A DNA stretch of 64,000 nucleotides from Companilactobacillus bobalius (GCF_009764355.1 NZ_LNUA01000076.1:169657-233656), one strand, 5' to 3'; shown: positions 33,828 to 42,841, counted from the first letter of the stretch. The notes: generated by a model from the sequence alone, not told the origin. Numbers and translations: made by a program.

Positions 33828-35303
33828 ATGTCAGAACAACCATATGATTTAAGAAGAGTTATTGATGAATTAAAGAAAGAACCTGGTCAATATCATGAAA
33901 CTGATGTTGAGGTTGATCCGGATGCAGAACTTTCAGGAGTTTACCGTTATATCGGTGCTGGTGGAACGGTTAAACGTCCTACTCAAGAGGGTCCAGCAAT
34001 GATGTTCAACAATGTCAAAGGATTTCCTGGAACAAGAGTATTCATCGGTGCGATGGCAAGTCGTAAGCGTGATGGGATGATTTTGCATCATGACTATAAG
34101 ACTTTGGGACGTCTTTTAAAGGATTCAGTGGAACATCCTGTTGCTCCAGTAATGGTGGATTCTGACAAAGCTCCTGTACAAGAAGTTGTTCATAAGGCTA
34201 CTGACAAAGATTTCGATATCAGAAAGATTTTGCCAGCTCCAACTAATACTGAATACGATGCTGGTCCATATATTACTATGGGATTAGTTTTGGGTTCAGA
34301 TCCCGATAAGACTATGACAGACGTTACGATTCACCGTATGGTTTTGGAAGACAAAGATACAATTGGTATGTATATCATGCCTGGTGGTCGTCACATTGGA
34401 CACTTCCAGAAACAATTTGAAAAACTAGATAAACCTATGCCTATTACAATTAATATTGGTTTGGATCCAGCTATTACCATTGGGGCAACTTTTGAGCCAC
34501 CTACAACTCCACTTGGTTATGACGAATTGAATATTGCCGGTGCTTTGCGTAATCAAGCAGTTCAACTCGTTAACGCCAAAACAATTGATGAAAAGGCGAT
34601 TGCTCGTGCCGAATACGTAGTTGAAGCCGAAATTATGCCTAACCAAACTATGCAAGAAGATATCAATACACACACTGGCAAAGCTATGCCTGAATTCCCA
34701 GGCTACAATGGTGATGCTAATCCAGCCGTTAATGTGGTAAAAGTTAAGGCTATCACTCACCGTAAAGATAACCCAATTATGCAGACAACAATTGGTCCTA
34801 GTGAAGAACATGTTTCCATGGCTGGAATTCCTACTGAGGCAAGTATTCTTGAACTTGTTGACAAGGCTATTCCTGGAAAAGTTGTTAACGTTTATAATCC
34901 TCCAGCAGGTGGCGGTAAGTTAATGACTATTATGCAAATTCACAAGGATAATGAAGCCGATGAAGGTATTCAAAGACAAGCAGCTATTTTAGCTCTATCA
35001 GCCTTTAAGGAATTGAAGACAGTCTTTTTAGTTGATGAAGATGTCGACATCTTTGATATGAACGATGTTGTTTGGACAATGAATACTAGATTCCAAGGCG
35101 ACAAGGATATTATGGTTTTACCAGGTATGAGAAATCATCCTTTGGATCCATCTGAAAGACCACAATATGATCCTAAGTCAATTCGTTTCCGTGGTATGAG
35201 TTCCAAGACAATTATTGATGGTACTGTACCATTTGATATGAAAGATCAATTTGTCCGTGCTCAGTTTAAGGAAGTCGATGACTGGCAAAAATATTTGAAA
35301 TAA
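33828..35303 (+). CDS. lpdC: UbiD-family decarboxylase, gallate/hydroxyarylic acid type (large subunit)
   Basis: A 491-residue UbiD-type enzyme that needs prenylated FMN. Conserved stretches include GPAMMFNNVKGFPGTRVFIG, the metal/cofactor region TIGMYIMPGGRHIGHFQKQF and the C-terminal FRGMSSKTIIDGTVPFD. Length and the three-gene set (large subunit, UbiX, small LpdD-like protein) match the gallate decarboxylase system of Lactobacillus plantarum, which converts gallate to pyrogallol. Other hydroxyaryl acids (protocatechuate, 4-hydroxybenzoate) are possible. In L. plantarum lpdC is separated from lpdBD in order; here the genes run C-B-D. Confidence 0.85.
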   Translation: MSEQPYDLRRVIDELKKEPGQYHETDVEVDPDAELSGVYRYIGAGGTVKRPTQEGPAMMFNNVKGFPGTRVFIGAMASRKRDGMILHHDYKTLGRLLKDSVEHPVAPVMVDSDKAPVQEVVHKATDKDFDIRKILPAPTNTEYDAGPYITMGLVLGSDPDKTMTDVTIHRMVLEDKDTIGMYIMPGGRHIGHFQKQFEKLDKPMPITINIGLDPAITIGATFEPPTTPLGYDELNIAGALRNQAVQLVNAKTIDEKAIARAEYVVEAEIMPNQTMQEDINTHTGKAMPEFPGYNGDANPAVNVVKVKAITHRKDNPIMQTTIGPSEEHVSMAGIPTEASILELVDKAIPGKVVNVYNPPAGGGKLMTIMQIHKDNEADEGIQRQAAILALSAFKELKTVFLVDEDVDIFDMNDVVWTMNTRFQGDKDIMVLPGMRNHPLDPSERPQYDPKSIRFRGMSSKTIIDGTVPFDMKDQFVRAQFKEVDDWQKYLK

Positions 35304-35315
35304 GGAAGTGTGAAG

Positions 35316-35888
35316 ATGGCTCGTAAAAGAAGAATTGTTATTGGTGTAACTGGTGCTTCAGGCACAATTTATGCAATTGATTTGATGAAAAAATTGAAGG
35401 CAATTGAGAATGTTGAAACACATGTTGTTTTCAGTGCTTGGGCTAAGAAAAATTTACAGTTAGAAACAGAAATGTCTTTAGCTGAGATTAAGGAATTAGC
35501 CGATTACTTTTACAGTGATAATGATTTGGGTGCTACTATTGCTAGTGGTTCATTCTTAACCGATGGGATGGTAATCGTTCCTGCCAGTATGAAGACAGTC
35601 GCCAGTATTGCAGTAGGTATCGGTGACAATTTAATTTCACGAGCAGCTGATGTCACACTGAAAGAACAACGTAAGTTGATTATGGTACCAAGAGAAACGC
35701 CTTTAAATACGATACATTTAGAAAACATGACAAAGTTATCGAAAATGGGTGTACAAATGATTCCACCAATTCCGGCATTTTATAATCATCCTGAAACCAT
35801 TCAAGATTTAGTTGATCATCAAACAATGAAAGAACTAGATGCTTTAAGAATTGACAATGCAATTGGCGGACGTTGGGAGGGAATTTAA
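35316..35888 (+). CDS. lpdB: UbiX-family flavin prenyltransferase
   Basis: A 190-residue enzyme that makes prenylated FMN for the UbiD partner. The flavin-binding start VIGVTGASGTIYAIDLMK and the segments DGMVIVPASMKTVASIAVGI and LIMVPRETPLNTIHLENM are standard UbiX features. I took the ATG at 35316, with AAGGAAG upstream; a GTG two codons earlier is less likely. It lies 12 bases after lpdC and overlaps lpdD by one base. Confidence 0.92.
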   Translation: MARKRRIVIGVTGASGTIYAIDLMKKLKAIENVETHVVFSAWAKKNLQLETEMSLAEIKELADYFYSDNDLGATIASGSFLTDGMVIVPASMKTVASIAVGIGDNLISRAADVTLKEQRKLIMVPRETPLNTIHLENMTKLSKMGVQMIPPIPAFYNHPETIQDLVDHQTMKELDALRIDNAIGGRWEGI

Positions 35889-36295
35889 TGAAATTCTCAG
35901 TTACCAAAGAAAATTACACTATGACAGCTGATATTACTATCATTGGTAAAGATTTATTTATCGCTATAACGGGTGGAGATAATCCTCATATTGGAACTAT
36001 CACGACTCTAACGAAAAATATTGATATGCAGACGATACGATATCCTAGTCACGACGGCAGATTTCATAAGGATGATGTTCTAGCCACTCGTGTTGGAAAA
36101 ATTATTCAACCTTGTCTACCGGGAAGTTGCACTATCAGTGCGGGAGTCCACATTAATCATATTTCAAAGAAACAAATCATGGTTTCCAGTCAGATGGCAC
36201 AGAATTTAGGTGATCAAATTAGTACTTGGTTACAACAAAACGATTTCGATGTGCCAGAACCTATTTACTACAGTAATTCGGAGAATCCACAATGA
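35888..36295 (+). CDS. lpdD: LpdD-like small subunit of the decarboxylase system
   Basis: A 135-residue protein. GGAGGG precedes the ATG, which shares one base with the lpdB stop (TAATG). It contains IGKDLFIAITGGDNPHIGTI and LPGSCTISAGVHINHISKKQ, matching the small third protein found with gallate-type decarboxylases. In those systems it is needed for full activity or cofactor handling. A terminator follows at once. Confidence 0.8.
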   Translation: MKFSVTKENYTMTADITIIGKDLFIAITGGDNPHIGTITTLTKNIDMQTIRYPSHDGRFHKDDVLATRVGKIIQPCLPGSCTISAGVHINHISKKQIMVSSQMAQNLGDQISTWLQQNDFDVPEPIYYSNSENPQ

Positions 36296-36300
36296 AATAA

Positions 36301-36346
36301 ATGCCCTCTAAAACTAGTGATTACCTAGTTCTAGAGGGCATTTTTG
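36301..36346. terminator. Terminator between lpdD and coaBC
   Basis: ATGCCCTCTAAAACTAG and CTAGTTCTAGAGGGCAT, then TTTTTG. Confidence 0.85.
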
Positions 36347-36348
36347 TT

Positions 36349-37542
36349 TTACTTACTTAAATAGAATTTCCAGAATTTTTTGGCTACATCTTCCTTAGAC
36401 ATTAATGGCCAAACTAAAGGCTGATGTCCTTTTTGTAAAAGGGTAATTTTGTTGGTATCAACGTTAAAACCGGCGTCGACTTGAGCAACATTGTTAGCTA
36501 AGATTACATCAGCATTCTTCTTAGCTAACTTCTTTTCAGCATTTTCTAAAAGATTTTGAGTTTCAGCAGCAAAGCCAACAACAAATTGATCTTTGGATTT
36601 AGTAGCGGCGATAGTTTGTAAAATATCGGGATTCTTAGTTAATTTGATAGTGAAAATATCTTCATCATCATTCTTTTTGATCTTTTGATCAGCTACATGA
36701 ACTGGTTTAAAATCGGCAACAGCGGCAGCCATGATTAAAACGTCAGTAGTGGGAAAAACATCTTTTAATTGCTTCATCATTTCGTCAGCAGTTTGTATTT
36801 GGATAATATTCATACCACCAAATGGTGCTGCCACAGTGGTAATTAAGGTTACTTCAGCTCCTAGATCACGGGCAATTTTAGCCATCGCAAAGCCCATTTT
36901 ACCGGACGAACGATTGCCGATAAATCTGACTGGATCGATAGCTTCCTTAGTTCCGCCAGCAGTTACAACAACTTTAACACCCTTCAGTTTTTTCTCAGCA
37001 AACTGTTCTTGAATCGCTTTAACTATGACATCAAGTTCGGGCAAGCGGCCTTTGCCAGTCATTCCTTCGGCCAAAAAGCCTGTTTCGGGTTCAATTATTT
37101 GAATTCCCATTTGTTTTAAAGTTTGTAAATTATGCTCAACGGCAGGATTTTCATACATATCGGTATTCATGGCTGGGAAAACCAATTTGGGTGCTTTAGT
37201 TGCCAGCAAACTGGTAGAAACGATATCGTCAGCTAAGCCATTAGCCATTTTTCCAATAATATTGGCAGTTGCGGGTACGACTACGGCTAAATCGGTCCAC
37301 AGTGCCAATTTAATATGAGGAATAAAGTCATCAGTAGCGGTTTGGGGTTTGAAATTATCAGTGATAACAGGTCTTTGACTCAAGGTAGCGAAGGTTAGTG
37401 GTGTAACAAATTCTTGTGCTGATTTAGTCATAATAACTTGAACCTGAGCACCTTGTTTAATCAATGCACGGACAATGTTCAATGATTTATAAGCTGCAAT
37501 ACCACCTGTAACATAAATTGCAATATGTTTATCTTTAAGCAT
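36349..37542 (-). CDS. coaBC: Bifunctional phosphopantothenoylcysteine decarboxylase/synthetase
   Basis: A 397-residue two-domain enzyme of coenzyme A synthesis. The N-terminal flavin decarboxylase (CoaC, about 1-185) has VTGGIAAYKSLNIVRALIKQ, the active His in FIPHIKLALW, and PAMNTDMYENPAV. The C-terminal synthetase (CoaB, about 190-397) has VVTAGGTKEAIDPVRFIGN, SSGKMGFAMA and VVGFAAET. It joins cysteine to phosphopantothenate, then removes CO2. TTGAGGTG precedes the ATG. Confidence 0.95.
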   Translation of the reverse strand: MLKDKHIAIYVTGGIAAYKSLNIVRALIKQGAQVQVIMTKSAQEFVTPLTFATLSQRPVITDNFKPQTATDDFIPHIKLALWTDLAVVVPATANIIGKMANGLADDIVSTSLLATKAPKLVFPAMNTDMYENPAVEHNLQTLKQMGIQIIEPETGFLAEGMTGKGRLPELDVIVKAIQEQFAEKKLKGVKVVVTAGGTKEAIDPVRFIGNRSSGKMGFAMAKIARDLGAEVTLITTVAAPFGGMNIIQIQTADEMMKQLKDVFPTTDVLIMAAAVADFKPVHVADQKIKKNDDEDIFTIKLTKNPDILQTIAATKSKDQFVVGFAAETQNLLENAEKKLAKKNADVILANNVAQVDAGFNVDTNKITLLQKGHQPLVWPLMSKEDVAKKFWKFYLSK

Positions 37543-37620
37543 AATTTCACCTCAAAATTTTTTCTTACTATATTATACATGATTATGAGTATGATAATAT
37601 TTTCTTATCAGGGGGTTGCC

Positions 37621-37815
37621 ATGAATATTTATACGTTGGATATAATAATTATTATTTTATTGATTGTTGGTTTGAATGATCCATTACTTAGGGTTTTACA
37701 AAGTGTATTAGGAAGCAATTTTGTAGTTAGTGAAATAATCATTGGTGTTGTTGTCATTTTTCTTATGATTGTTATTCATAAATATGTTTTGAGACGATTT
37801 TTCTTTAAGAAATAG
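37621..37815 (+). CDS. Small membrane protein, unknown
   Basis: A 64-residue protein with two hydrophobic helices (about 4-20 and 35-55) and a basic end (HKYVLRRFFFKK). CAGGGGG precedes the ATG at 37621, so I prefer it to the longer frame opening at 37525, which would overlap the coaBC start. No family recognised. Confidence 0.55.
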   Translation: MNIYTLDIIIIILLIVGLNDPLLRVLQSVLGSNFVVSEIIIGVVVIFLMIVIHKYVLRRFFFKK

Positions 37816-37841
37816 AATAAATTAGGGATACGTTTAAATTA

Positions 37842-38015
37842 CCGTCTTCCGCAAAAGTTGAAAATGCTGGTGGAACGCTGTGGGCACGGCTTGAAGCTAA
37901 TTATTTCACACTCCGTGCAAAATAATGGATCTTCAAGTCCGGCCTCATTGTAACCGGCAAAGCCGCTAACAATGATCTCACAGCTGACCGCATTTTCAAC
38001 TTTTACTCCAGATTA
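37842..38015 (+). repeat. Structured repeat family 1, copy 2
   Basis: Same plan as copy 1: CCGTCTTCCGCAAAA opens it; the outer stem is AGTTGAAAATGC with GCATTTTCAACT; then TGGAACG, GCTGTGGG with TCTCACAGC, the conserved core GGCTTGAAGCTAATTATTTC...AATAATGGATCTTCAAGTCC, and a variable arm CATTGTAACCGGC with GCCGCTAACAATG. It ends TTTACTCCAGATTA. Confidence 0.8.
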
Positions 38016-38177
38016 ATAAACGGATCTATTGGTTACCTTTTTTCTAAATTTTTAAAATAGTAGTTCTGTCTTATAATTCTTATCTAATTTAGCTGTAATT
38101 AAATACTATCAACCACGCTATTTGAGATTTTCTAACTCTACATAATCCAATTAATAACTAATTAACAAAGTAGGATT

Positions 38178-38345
38178 TAGTCCGGAGCAACAATAAAATT
38201 GGCTCAGCCATGAGATTCCCTTAGCAATTTATTGCTTAGGGAAAGGTCGAGCTTGAAGATCCATTATTTTGCACGAAGTGTGAAATAATTAGCTTCAAGT
38301 CGACCCATGGCGTTCCAGCCAAATTTTATTGTTGCGGAGGACGGC
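38178..38345 (-). repeat. Structured repeat family 1, copy 3 (inverted)
   Basis: Read on the minus strand: GCCGTCCTCCGCAAC, outer stem CAACAATAAAATT with AATTTTATTGTTG, GCTGGAACG, CCATGGG with TCTCATGG, the core CGACTTGAAGCTAATTATTT...AATAATGGATCTTCAAGCTCG, variable arm TTCCCTAAGCAA with TTGCTAAGGGAA, end CTCCGGACTA. It lies 162 bases from copy 2, in the opposite direction. Confidence 0.8.
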
Positions 38346-38391
38346 AATCTAAGCACATCCCCACCTCCAAAAACAAATTTTAAGAACATCA

Positions 38392-38420
38392 AAAAAGTCT
38401 GCCAATATAGCAGACTTTTT
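38392..38420. terminator. Terminator-like hairpin
   Basis: AAAAAGTCTGC and GCAGACTTTTT with a seven-base loop. Confidence 0.7.
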
Positions 38421-38429
38421 ATTTACGAT

Positions 38430-38850
38430 ATTTATATGTAGGATAAATATCTTATTTTCAACTTTTTATCTTAAGGGGGGAGATAAATAAAGTTTTTCAT
38501 TTGTGTTTATAAGGGGATTAAACTTTTAAAAAAATAGGGTTTAATTAATATATAAGGGGATTATTCTATTTGTTAAGTGAGTAATCTAAAATTCATCATC
38601 TAATTAATACAGCTCTCAGCTTCCAATTTCATCCGGTCACTTCTTTCAAATTTTTATCTTGAGATATATCTTTTAGGGGGGGAAGATATATTACTTGAGT
38701 TTATAAGGGTTTTAATTTTGTATATAAGTTTTAAGGGGTTTATTTCTATTCATTTTATGTTTTCAATAAGTATATTTAAAAAAGGATTAATTCTAAAAGG
38801 ATTGTTTGTTCATCCGGTCACCTCTTTGTTATTTGACTATGCTTAAATAA
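38430..38850. repeat. AT-rich gene-free stretch with a degenerate tandem duplication
   Basis: Two related blocks of about 190 bases (about 38455-38650 and 38655-38830) each begin with TTTTTATCTT and a poly-G tract (AAGGGGGGAGATA; TTAGGGGGGGAAGATATA). Both contain TTTATAAGGG and TATATAAG repeats and end in TCATCCGGTCACYTCTTT. On the minus strand each end reads AAAGARGTGACCGGATG, a ribosome-site-plus-ATG pattern opening only 6 to 9 codons. No gene is supported from 37816 to 39044. Confidence 0.55.
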
Positions 38851-39044
38851 TAACGGGAATTTATGAATATACGGTTTCCAAATTACGAATTAATTTATAA
38901 CAATATGTGAAGAATTTATGACCAAAGGGGTCTAAAACTCCATATTGTCAATTTTCTTCCTCTACAGCAAGACCAATTACCTGAATTAGTCCCCACTCTG
39001 ATTTATACTAAAATTAAAATAATGATAGAAGTGGGGTATTAAAT

Positions 39045-39557
39045 ATGCACTTGAATAAAGAACAAAAAGCTAATTTGAAGGCCGCTGTCATTGCCGGAAC
39101 AGCCGCTGGAATAGTTTCTGGATTTGTTAAATTAGGTTGGGAGAATGTTTTGCCACCACGTACAGCTGAACGTGACGCTGTGAACCCTCCACAAACTTTA
39201 ATGGAACAAATGGGCATTCCTAAAAAAATCACTCGTGGAACTTATACATATTCTGGTCATCAAATGCCTTGGGCAAGCTTTATGATGCATTTTGGTTTCT
39301 CAACATCATTTGCCATCATTTATGAAGTTTTGGCAGAATATAAACCATTCATCAGAAAAGGTTCCGGAGCTATCTTTGGATTAGCCATTTGGGTTGCCTT
39401 CCATATTGGAATCATGCCTATGATGAAGACCGTTCCAAGTCCTAAGGATCAACCTACTGAAGAACATATCTCTGAAGCACTCGGTCACATTGCTTGGATG
39501 TGGACAAACGATATTGTCGGCCGTGAACTCTACCGTCGCTTAACTGCACAGAAATAA
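39045..39557 (+). CDS. YagU-family (DUF1440) membrane protein
   Basis: A 170-residue protein with about four hydrophobic segments. The N-terminal AAVIAGTAAGIVSGFVKLGW, then ENVLPPRT and the later HIAWMWTNDIVGREL, match YagU/DUF1440. In E. coli YagU is linked to acid tolerance; the mechanism is not known. It is followed nine bases later by a sugar transporter gene and probably shares its transcript. Confidence 0.85.
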   Translation: MHLNKEQKANLKAAVIAGTAAGIVSGFVKLGWENVLPPRTAERDAVNPPQTLMEQMGIPKKITRGTYTYSGHQMPWASFMMHFGFSTSFAIIYEVLAEYKPFIRKGSGAIFGLAIWVAFHIGIMPMMKTVPSPKDQPTEEHISEALGHIAWMWTNDIVGRELYRRLTAQK

Positions 39558-39565
39558 GGTTTCCT

Positions 39566-40879
39566 TTGAATAAATGGAACACCTCATTAACTGAAAGAAT
39601 CAGTTATGGCCTAAGTGATGCCGCTGATAATCTAGTTTTTCAAATGATGACTACCTATCTACTCTTCTTTTATACTGACGTTTTCGGATTGACAGCTAGT
39701 GAAGTTGCCATTCTTTTCGTCGTAGCCAGAGCAGCTGACGTCTTTGAAAGTCTGATTATCGGAATTATGATCGACAATACTCACTCTCGTTGGGGTAAGA
39801 GTCGACCTTTCTTTCTATGGTATTCCTTCCCTTATGTCATCTTTGCAATCCTAACTTTCGTCACACCTAATTTTCTACCACATTCAGGAAAATTAATCTG
39901 GGCCTATATAACCTATTTAGGATTAGGATTCTTTTATACAGCTGTTAATTTACCAATTACTTCCATCTTGCCTACCATGACTGATAATGAGCAGGAAACA
40001 ACCTTATTAGGTGTTATCAGACAATTCTCTGGTAGTTCCGTTCAAATTATCGTAGCCGTCTTTACCATTCCTTTAGTTAACTTCTTTGGTAAAGGTGACC
40101 AACAAAAAGGCTTTTTGGGAACAATTATCCTCTTTGGGATTATTTCCTTAGCTTTAATTCTGAACACATTCTTCCATGTTCGTGAGCGTTATACTGATGA
40201 CAGTATTAATCATCAACCAGTTTCTAAAGTTTGGAAAATGCTTAAACAGAATCGGCCATGGATAGTTATCTCAATTGTCATTTTTCTTTATTGGTTAACT
40301 ACTTCCATTAAGAATCAGACAACTATTTACTATTTCAAATACGTTCTTCACGATGAAAATTTAGTTTCCATTGCCAATAGTTTCACGTTGACGGCTTTGA
40401 TTGGTGTCGTCGCTATCTATTTTGTTTCTGTCAAATTAGGTAAGAAAAAAACGATGTTACTAGGTATTATCATTGCCTTTATTGGACAAATAATTATCAC
40501 TTTTGGTGCTTATTCAAAGAATTTAGCTCTGATCTTCAGTGGTATCTTCGTCAACGGAATCGGCGGAGGTTTCATTATCGGTCTAGTTTCAATCATGATT
40601 GCGGACACGATCCGTTATGGTACTTCAATGGGAATTCAAGCCGAAGGTGTATTAGCTTCAACCGATGACTTCGGTGTTAATTTAGGATTAGGACTTGGTG
40701 GATTAATTACTGCCGAATCACTTCAAATTTCAGGCTACGTTTCCAATAAAACCCAAAGTGCCAGTACCATTTCCGCCATTAATTTGAATTACGCTTTGAT
40801 TCCACTGGGCTTGTACATAATCATGTTTCTGATTTTACTCGGATATAATGAGAAAAAAATTCAGCAAGCTATTAAATAA
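39566..40879 (+). CDS. GPH-family sugar:cation symporter
   Basis: A 437-residue membrane protein of 12 helices in the glycoside-pentoside-hexuronide family. The N-terminus ERISYGLSDAADNLVFQMMT, the loop GIMIDNTHSRWGKSRPFFLW and ILPTMTDNEQETTLLGVIR are characteristic. There is no C-terminal EIIA domain, so direct PTS control is absent. It has a TTG start at 39566. Its sugar cannot be told; no glycosidase is adjacent. Confidence 0.88.
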   Translation: MNKWNTSLTERISYGLSDAADNLVFQMMTTYLLFFYTDVFGLTASEVAILFVVARAADVFESLIIGIMIDNTHSRWGKSRPFFLWYSFPYVIFAILTFVTPNFLPHSGKLIWAYITYLGLGFFYTAVNLPITSILPTMTDNEQETTLLGVIRQFSGSSVQIIVAVFTIPLVNFFGKGDQQKGFLGTIILFGIISLALILNTFFHVRERYTDDSINHQPVSKVWKMLKQNRPWIVISIVIFLYWLTTSIKNQTTIYYFKYVLHDENLVSIANSFTLTALIGVVAIYFVSVKLGKKKTMLLGIIIAFIGQIIITFGAYSKNLALIFSGIFVNGIGGGFIIGLVSIMIADTIRYGTSMGIQAEGVLASTDDFGVNLGLGLGGLITAESLQISGYVSNKTQSASTISAINLNYALIPLGLYIIMFLILLGYNEKKIQQAIK

Positions 40880-40891
40880 AGAAGGTAAAAA

Positions 40892-42226
40892 ATGCAACAG
40901 GAATCACTCTTCGCTACTAACAAAAGCAATGACAACAATAGCCCTCTAGCTAATCGGGTTCGCCCAACAACACTAGAGGGTTTTGTCGGTCAACAACATT
41001 TAATCGGTGATGGCAAAATTCTTAAAGAAATCATCGATCAAGATAAGATTCCCTCATTGATTTTCTGGGGACCTCCTGGGGTGGGTAAAACTACTCTAGC
41101 TGAAATTATTGCCAAGAAGACAAAGGCTAATTTCATTACTTTTAGTGCTGTTACTAGTGGTATCAATGACATTAAAAAGGTTATGAAGGAAGCTGAAATG
41201 AATCGAGAAATGGGTCAAAAGACTATTGTTTTTATTGATGAAATTCATCGTTTCAACAAAGCTCAACAAGATGCTTTCTTACCTTTCGTCGAAAAAGGCA
41301 GCATCACTTTGATTGGTGCCACAACTGAAAACCCATCCTTTGAAATCAACTCTGCGTTACTATCGAGATGTAAAGTTTTCGTCTTAAAGTCTTTAACTAA
41401 AGATGATTTAGTCGATCTCTTGAAAAAAACTCTCGCTAATTCTAAAGCTTTTCCAAAATTAAAAGTTGAAATTGACGATGACACTTTAGAATTGATTGGT
41501 AATTACGCTAACGGTGATGCTCGAGTAGCTTTGAATACCCTAGAAATGGCCGTTATCAATTCAACGGTTCATGATAAGATTGCCAAAGTAGACCTGGAAG
41601 ATATTCGTCAATTACTCAATACTAAATCTCTACGCTATGATAAAAATGGTGAAGAACATTACAACATCATCTCAGCCCTGCATAAATCAATGCGTAACAG
41701 TGATACCGACTCAGCTATCTATTGGGTCACTCGTATGCTTGAAGGTGGCGAAGATCCTCTCTACATAGCCAGACGACTAGTTCGTTTTGCCAGTGAAGAT
41801 ATCGGATTAGCCGATACTAATGCTTTAAATGTCGCAATCAATGCCTTCCAAGCTTGCCAATTTCTTGGTATGCCTGAATGCAATGTTCATTTAGTTGAGA
41901 CTGTAATTTATCTTTCCGTCGCTCCTAAGTCTAATGCCACTTATCAAGCTTTATTAAGAGCTCAGAAAGACGTTAAGAAGTATGGTAATCTTCCTGTACC
42001 TCTTCAAGTCAGAAACGCTCCTACGAAACTTATGAAGAATCTTGGTTATGGAAGGGATTATCAATTAACTCATGATTATGCTGACAAGTTAACAACCATG
42101 AAAACCGTTCCCAAAGAAGTTGAAAATAGCACATACTACCGACCAACTGAACAAGGTAAAGAACGTCTCTTTAAGCAACGCCTAGAATATATCGAACAAT
42201 GGCATCAAGAACACGATACTAAGTAA
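40892..42226 (+). CDS. rarA: Replication-associated recombination protein A (AAA+ ATPase)
   Basis: A 444-residue ATPase (MgsA/RarA). It starts ANRVRPTTLEGFVGQQHLIG. Walker A is WGPPGVGKTT, Walker B VFIDEIHRFNKAQQDA, sensor GATTENPSFEINSALLSRC. The C-terminal tetramer domain follows (DPLYIARRLVRFASEDIGLA). It acts at stalled replication forks. 12 bases separate it from the transporter gene. Confidence 0.94.
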   Translation: MQQESLFATNKSNDNNSPLANRVRPTTLEGFVGQQHLIGDGKILKEIIDQDKIPSLIFWGPPGVGKTTLAEIIAKKTKANFITFSAVTSGINDIKKVMKEAEMNREMGQKTIVFIDEIHRFNKAQQDAFLPFVEKGSITLIGATTENPSFEINSALLSRCKVFVLKSLTKDDLVDLLKKTLANSKAFPKLKVEIDDDTLELIGNYANGDARVALNTLEMAVINSTVHDKIAKVDLEDIRQLLNTKSLRYDKNGEEHYNIISALHKSMRNSDTDSAIYWVTRMLEGGEDPLYIARRLVRFASEDIGLADTNALNVAINAFQACQFLGMPECNVHLVETVIYLSVAPKSNATYQALLRAQKDVKKYGNLPVPLQVRNAPTKLMKNLGYGRDYQLTHDYADKLTTMKTVPKEVENSTYYRPTEQGKERLFKQRLEYIEQWHQEHDTK

Positions 42227-42291
42227 CATGTTCTTCTTTTACATTTAGTGATAGAATGGGGTCTTAATTTAGGATTGAGGGGTTTCATAAA

Positions 42292-42789
42292 ATGAAGCGA
42301 CATAATTTATTATTTATTTTATGTTTGGCAATAGTCGGAATATTTTCTTTTCAAAATACAACCGAAGTTAAAGCTGTTAGTTTTGTCCATACGTTTAAAA
42401 AGACAACAATGGTTTCCAGAAGTGATCAAAAAGATGATTTTACCTATGACTTCACTCGAATAAAGAAACCTAAGCTTAAAGCTAAAACAGATTGGTTGAC
42501 CGATAAAATTGGAAAAGACTCTGGTAACGATCACTATTATCGAGTCGCAACTAATGAATGGGTCAGTACTGACGATGTCGCTTTAATAAATAAAGATATC
42601 AATCGCCCCATTACAATTTCTACAGGTCACAATATTTGGAAATTTAACCGCAAAACTTATGAATTCACTTATACAGGACACCGATTAGCAGCCGGTACAT
42701 GGGCTAGTGATGAGAGAATTCAACTTCCCCGTGGAATCTCATATTGTAAAGTTGGACCAAATGAGTGGATTCAAAACATACACTATTAA
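42292..42789 (+). CDS. Secreted SLAP-like surface protein
   Basis: A 165-residue exported protein. The signal peptide ends near residue 28 (TTEVKAVS). Two short repeats with the SLAP-type end motif follow, YYRVATNEWVSTDDV (about 82-96) and YCKVGPNEWIQ (about 151-161), each after a beta-rich segment. SLAP domains bind cell-wall polymers in lactobacilli. The NlpC/P60 enzyme at 45660 carries a similar motif (WYLVGNNEWLSGADV). The function beyond wall binding is unknown. Confidence 0.75.
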   Translation: MKRHNLLFILCLAIVGIFSFQNTTEVKAVSFVHTFKKTTMVSRSDQKDDFTYDFTRIKKPKLKAKTDWLTDKIGKDSGNDHYYRVATNEWVSTDDVALINKDINRPITISTGHNIWKFNRKTYEFTYTGHRLAAGTWASDERIQLPRGISYCKVGPNEWIQNIHY

Positions 42790-42841
42790 AAATCTAAAAC
42801 AGCATCCATTTAGAATTCTAAATGGATGCTGTTTTAGATTT
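42790..42841. terminator. Perfect palindromic terminator
   Basis: A 26-base arm repeated exactly in reverse complement with no spacer, centre TTTAGAATTCTAAA. It shares CATCCATTTAGAA with the terminator at 23754. Confidence 0.75.

Noticed and set aside
34425..34811. 128-codon minus-strand frame inside the decarboxylase gene
   Set aside because: It is antisense to a well-conserved UbiD gene and has no start signals.
39045..39232. Minus-strand frame opposite the YagU gene
   Set aside because: It is the shadow of a recognised membrane protein gene.
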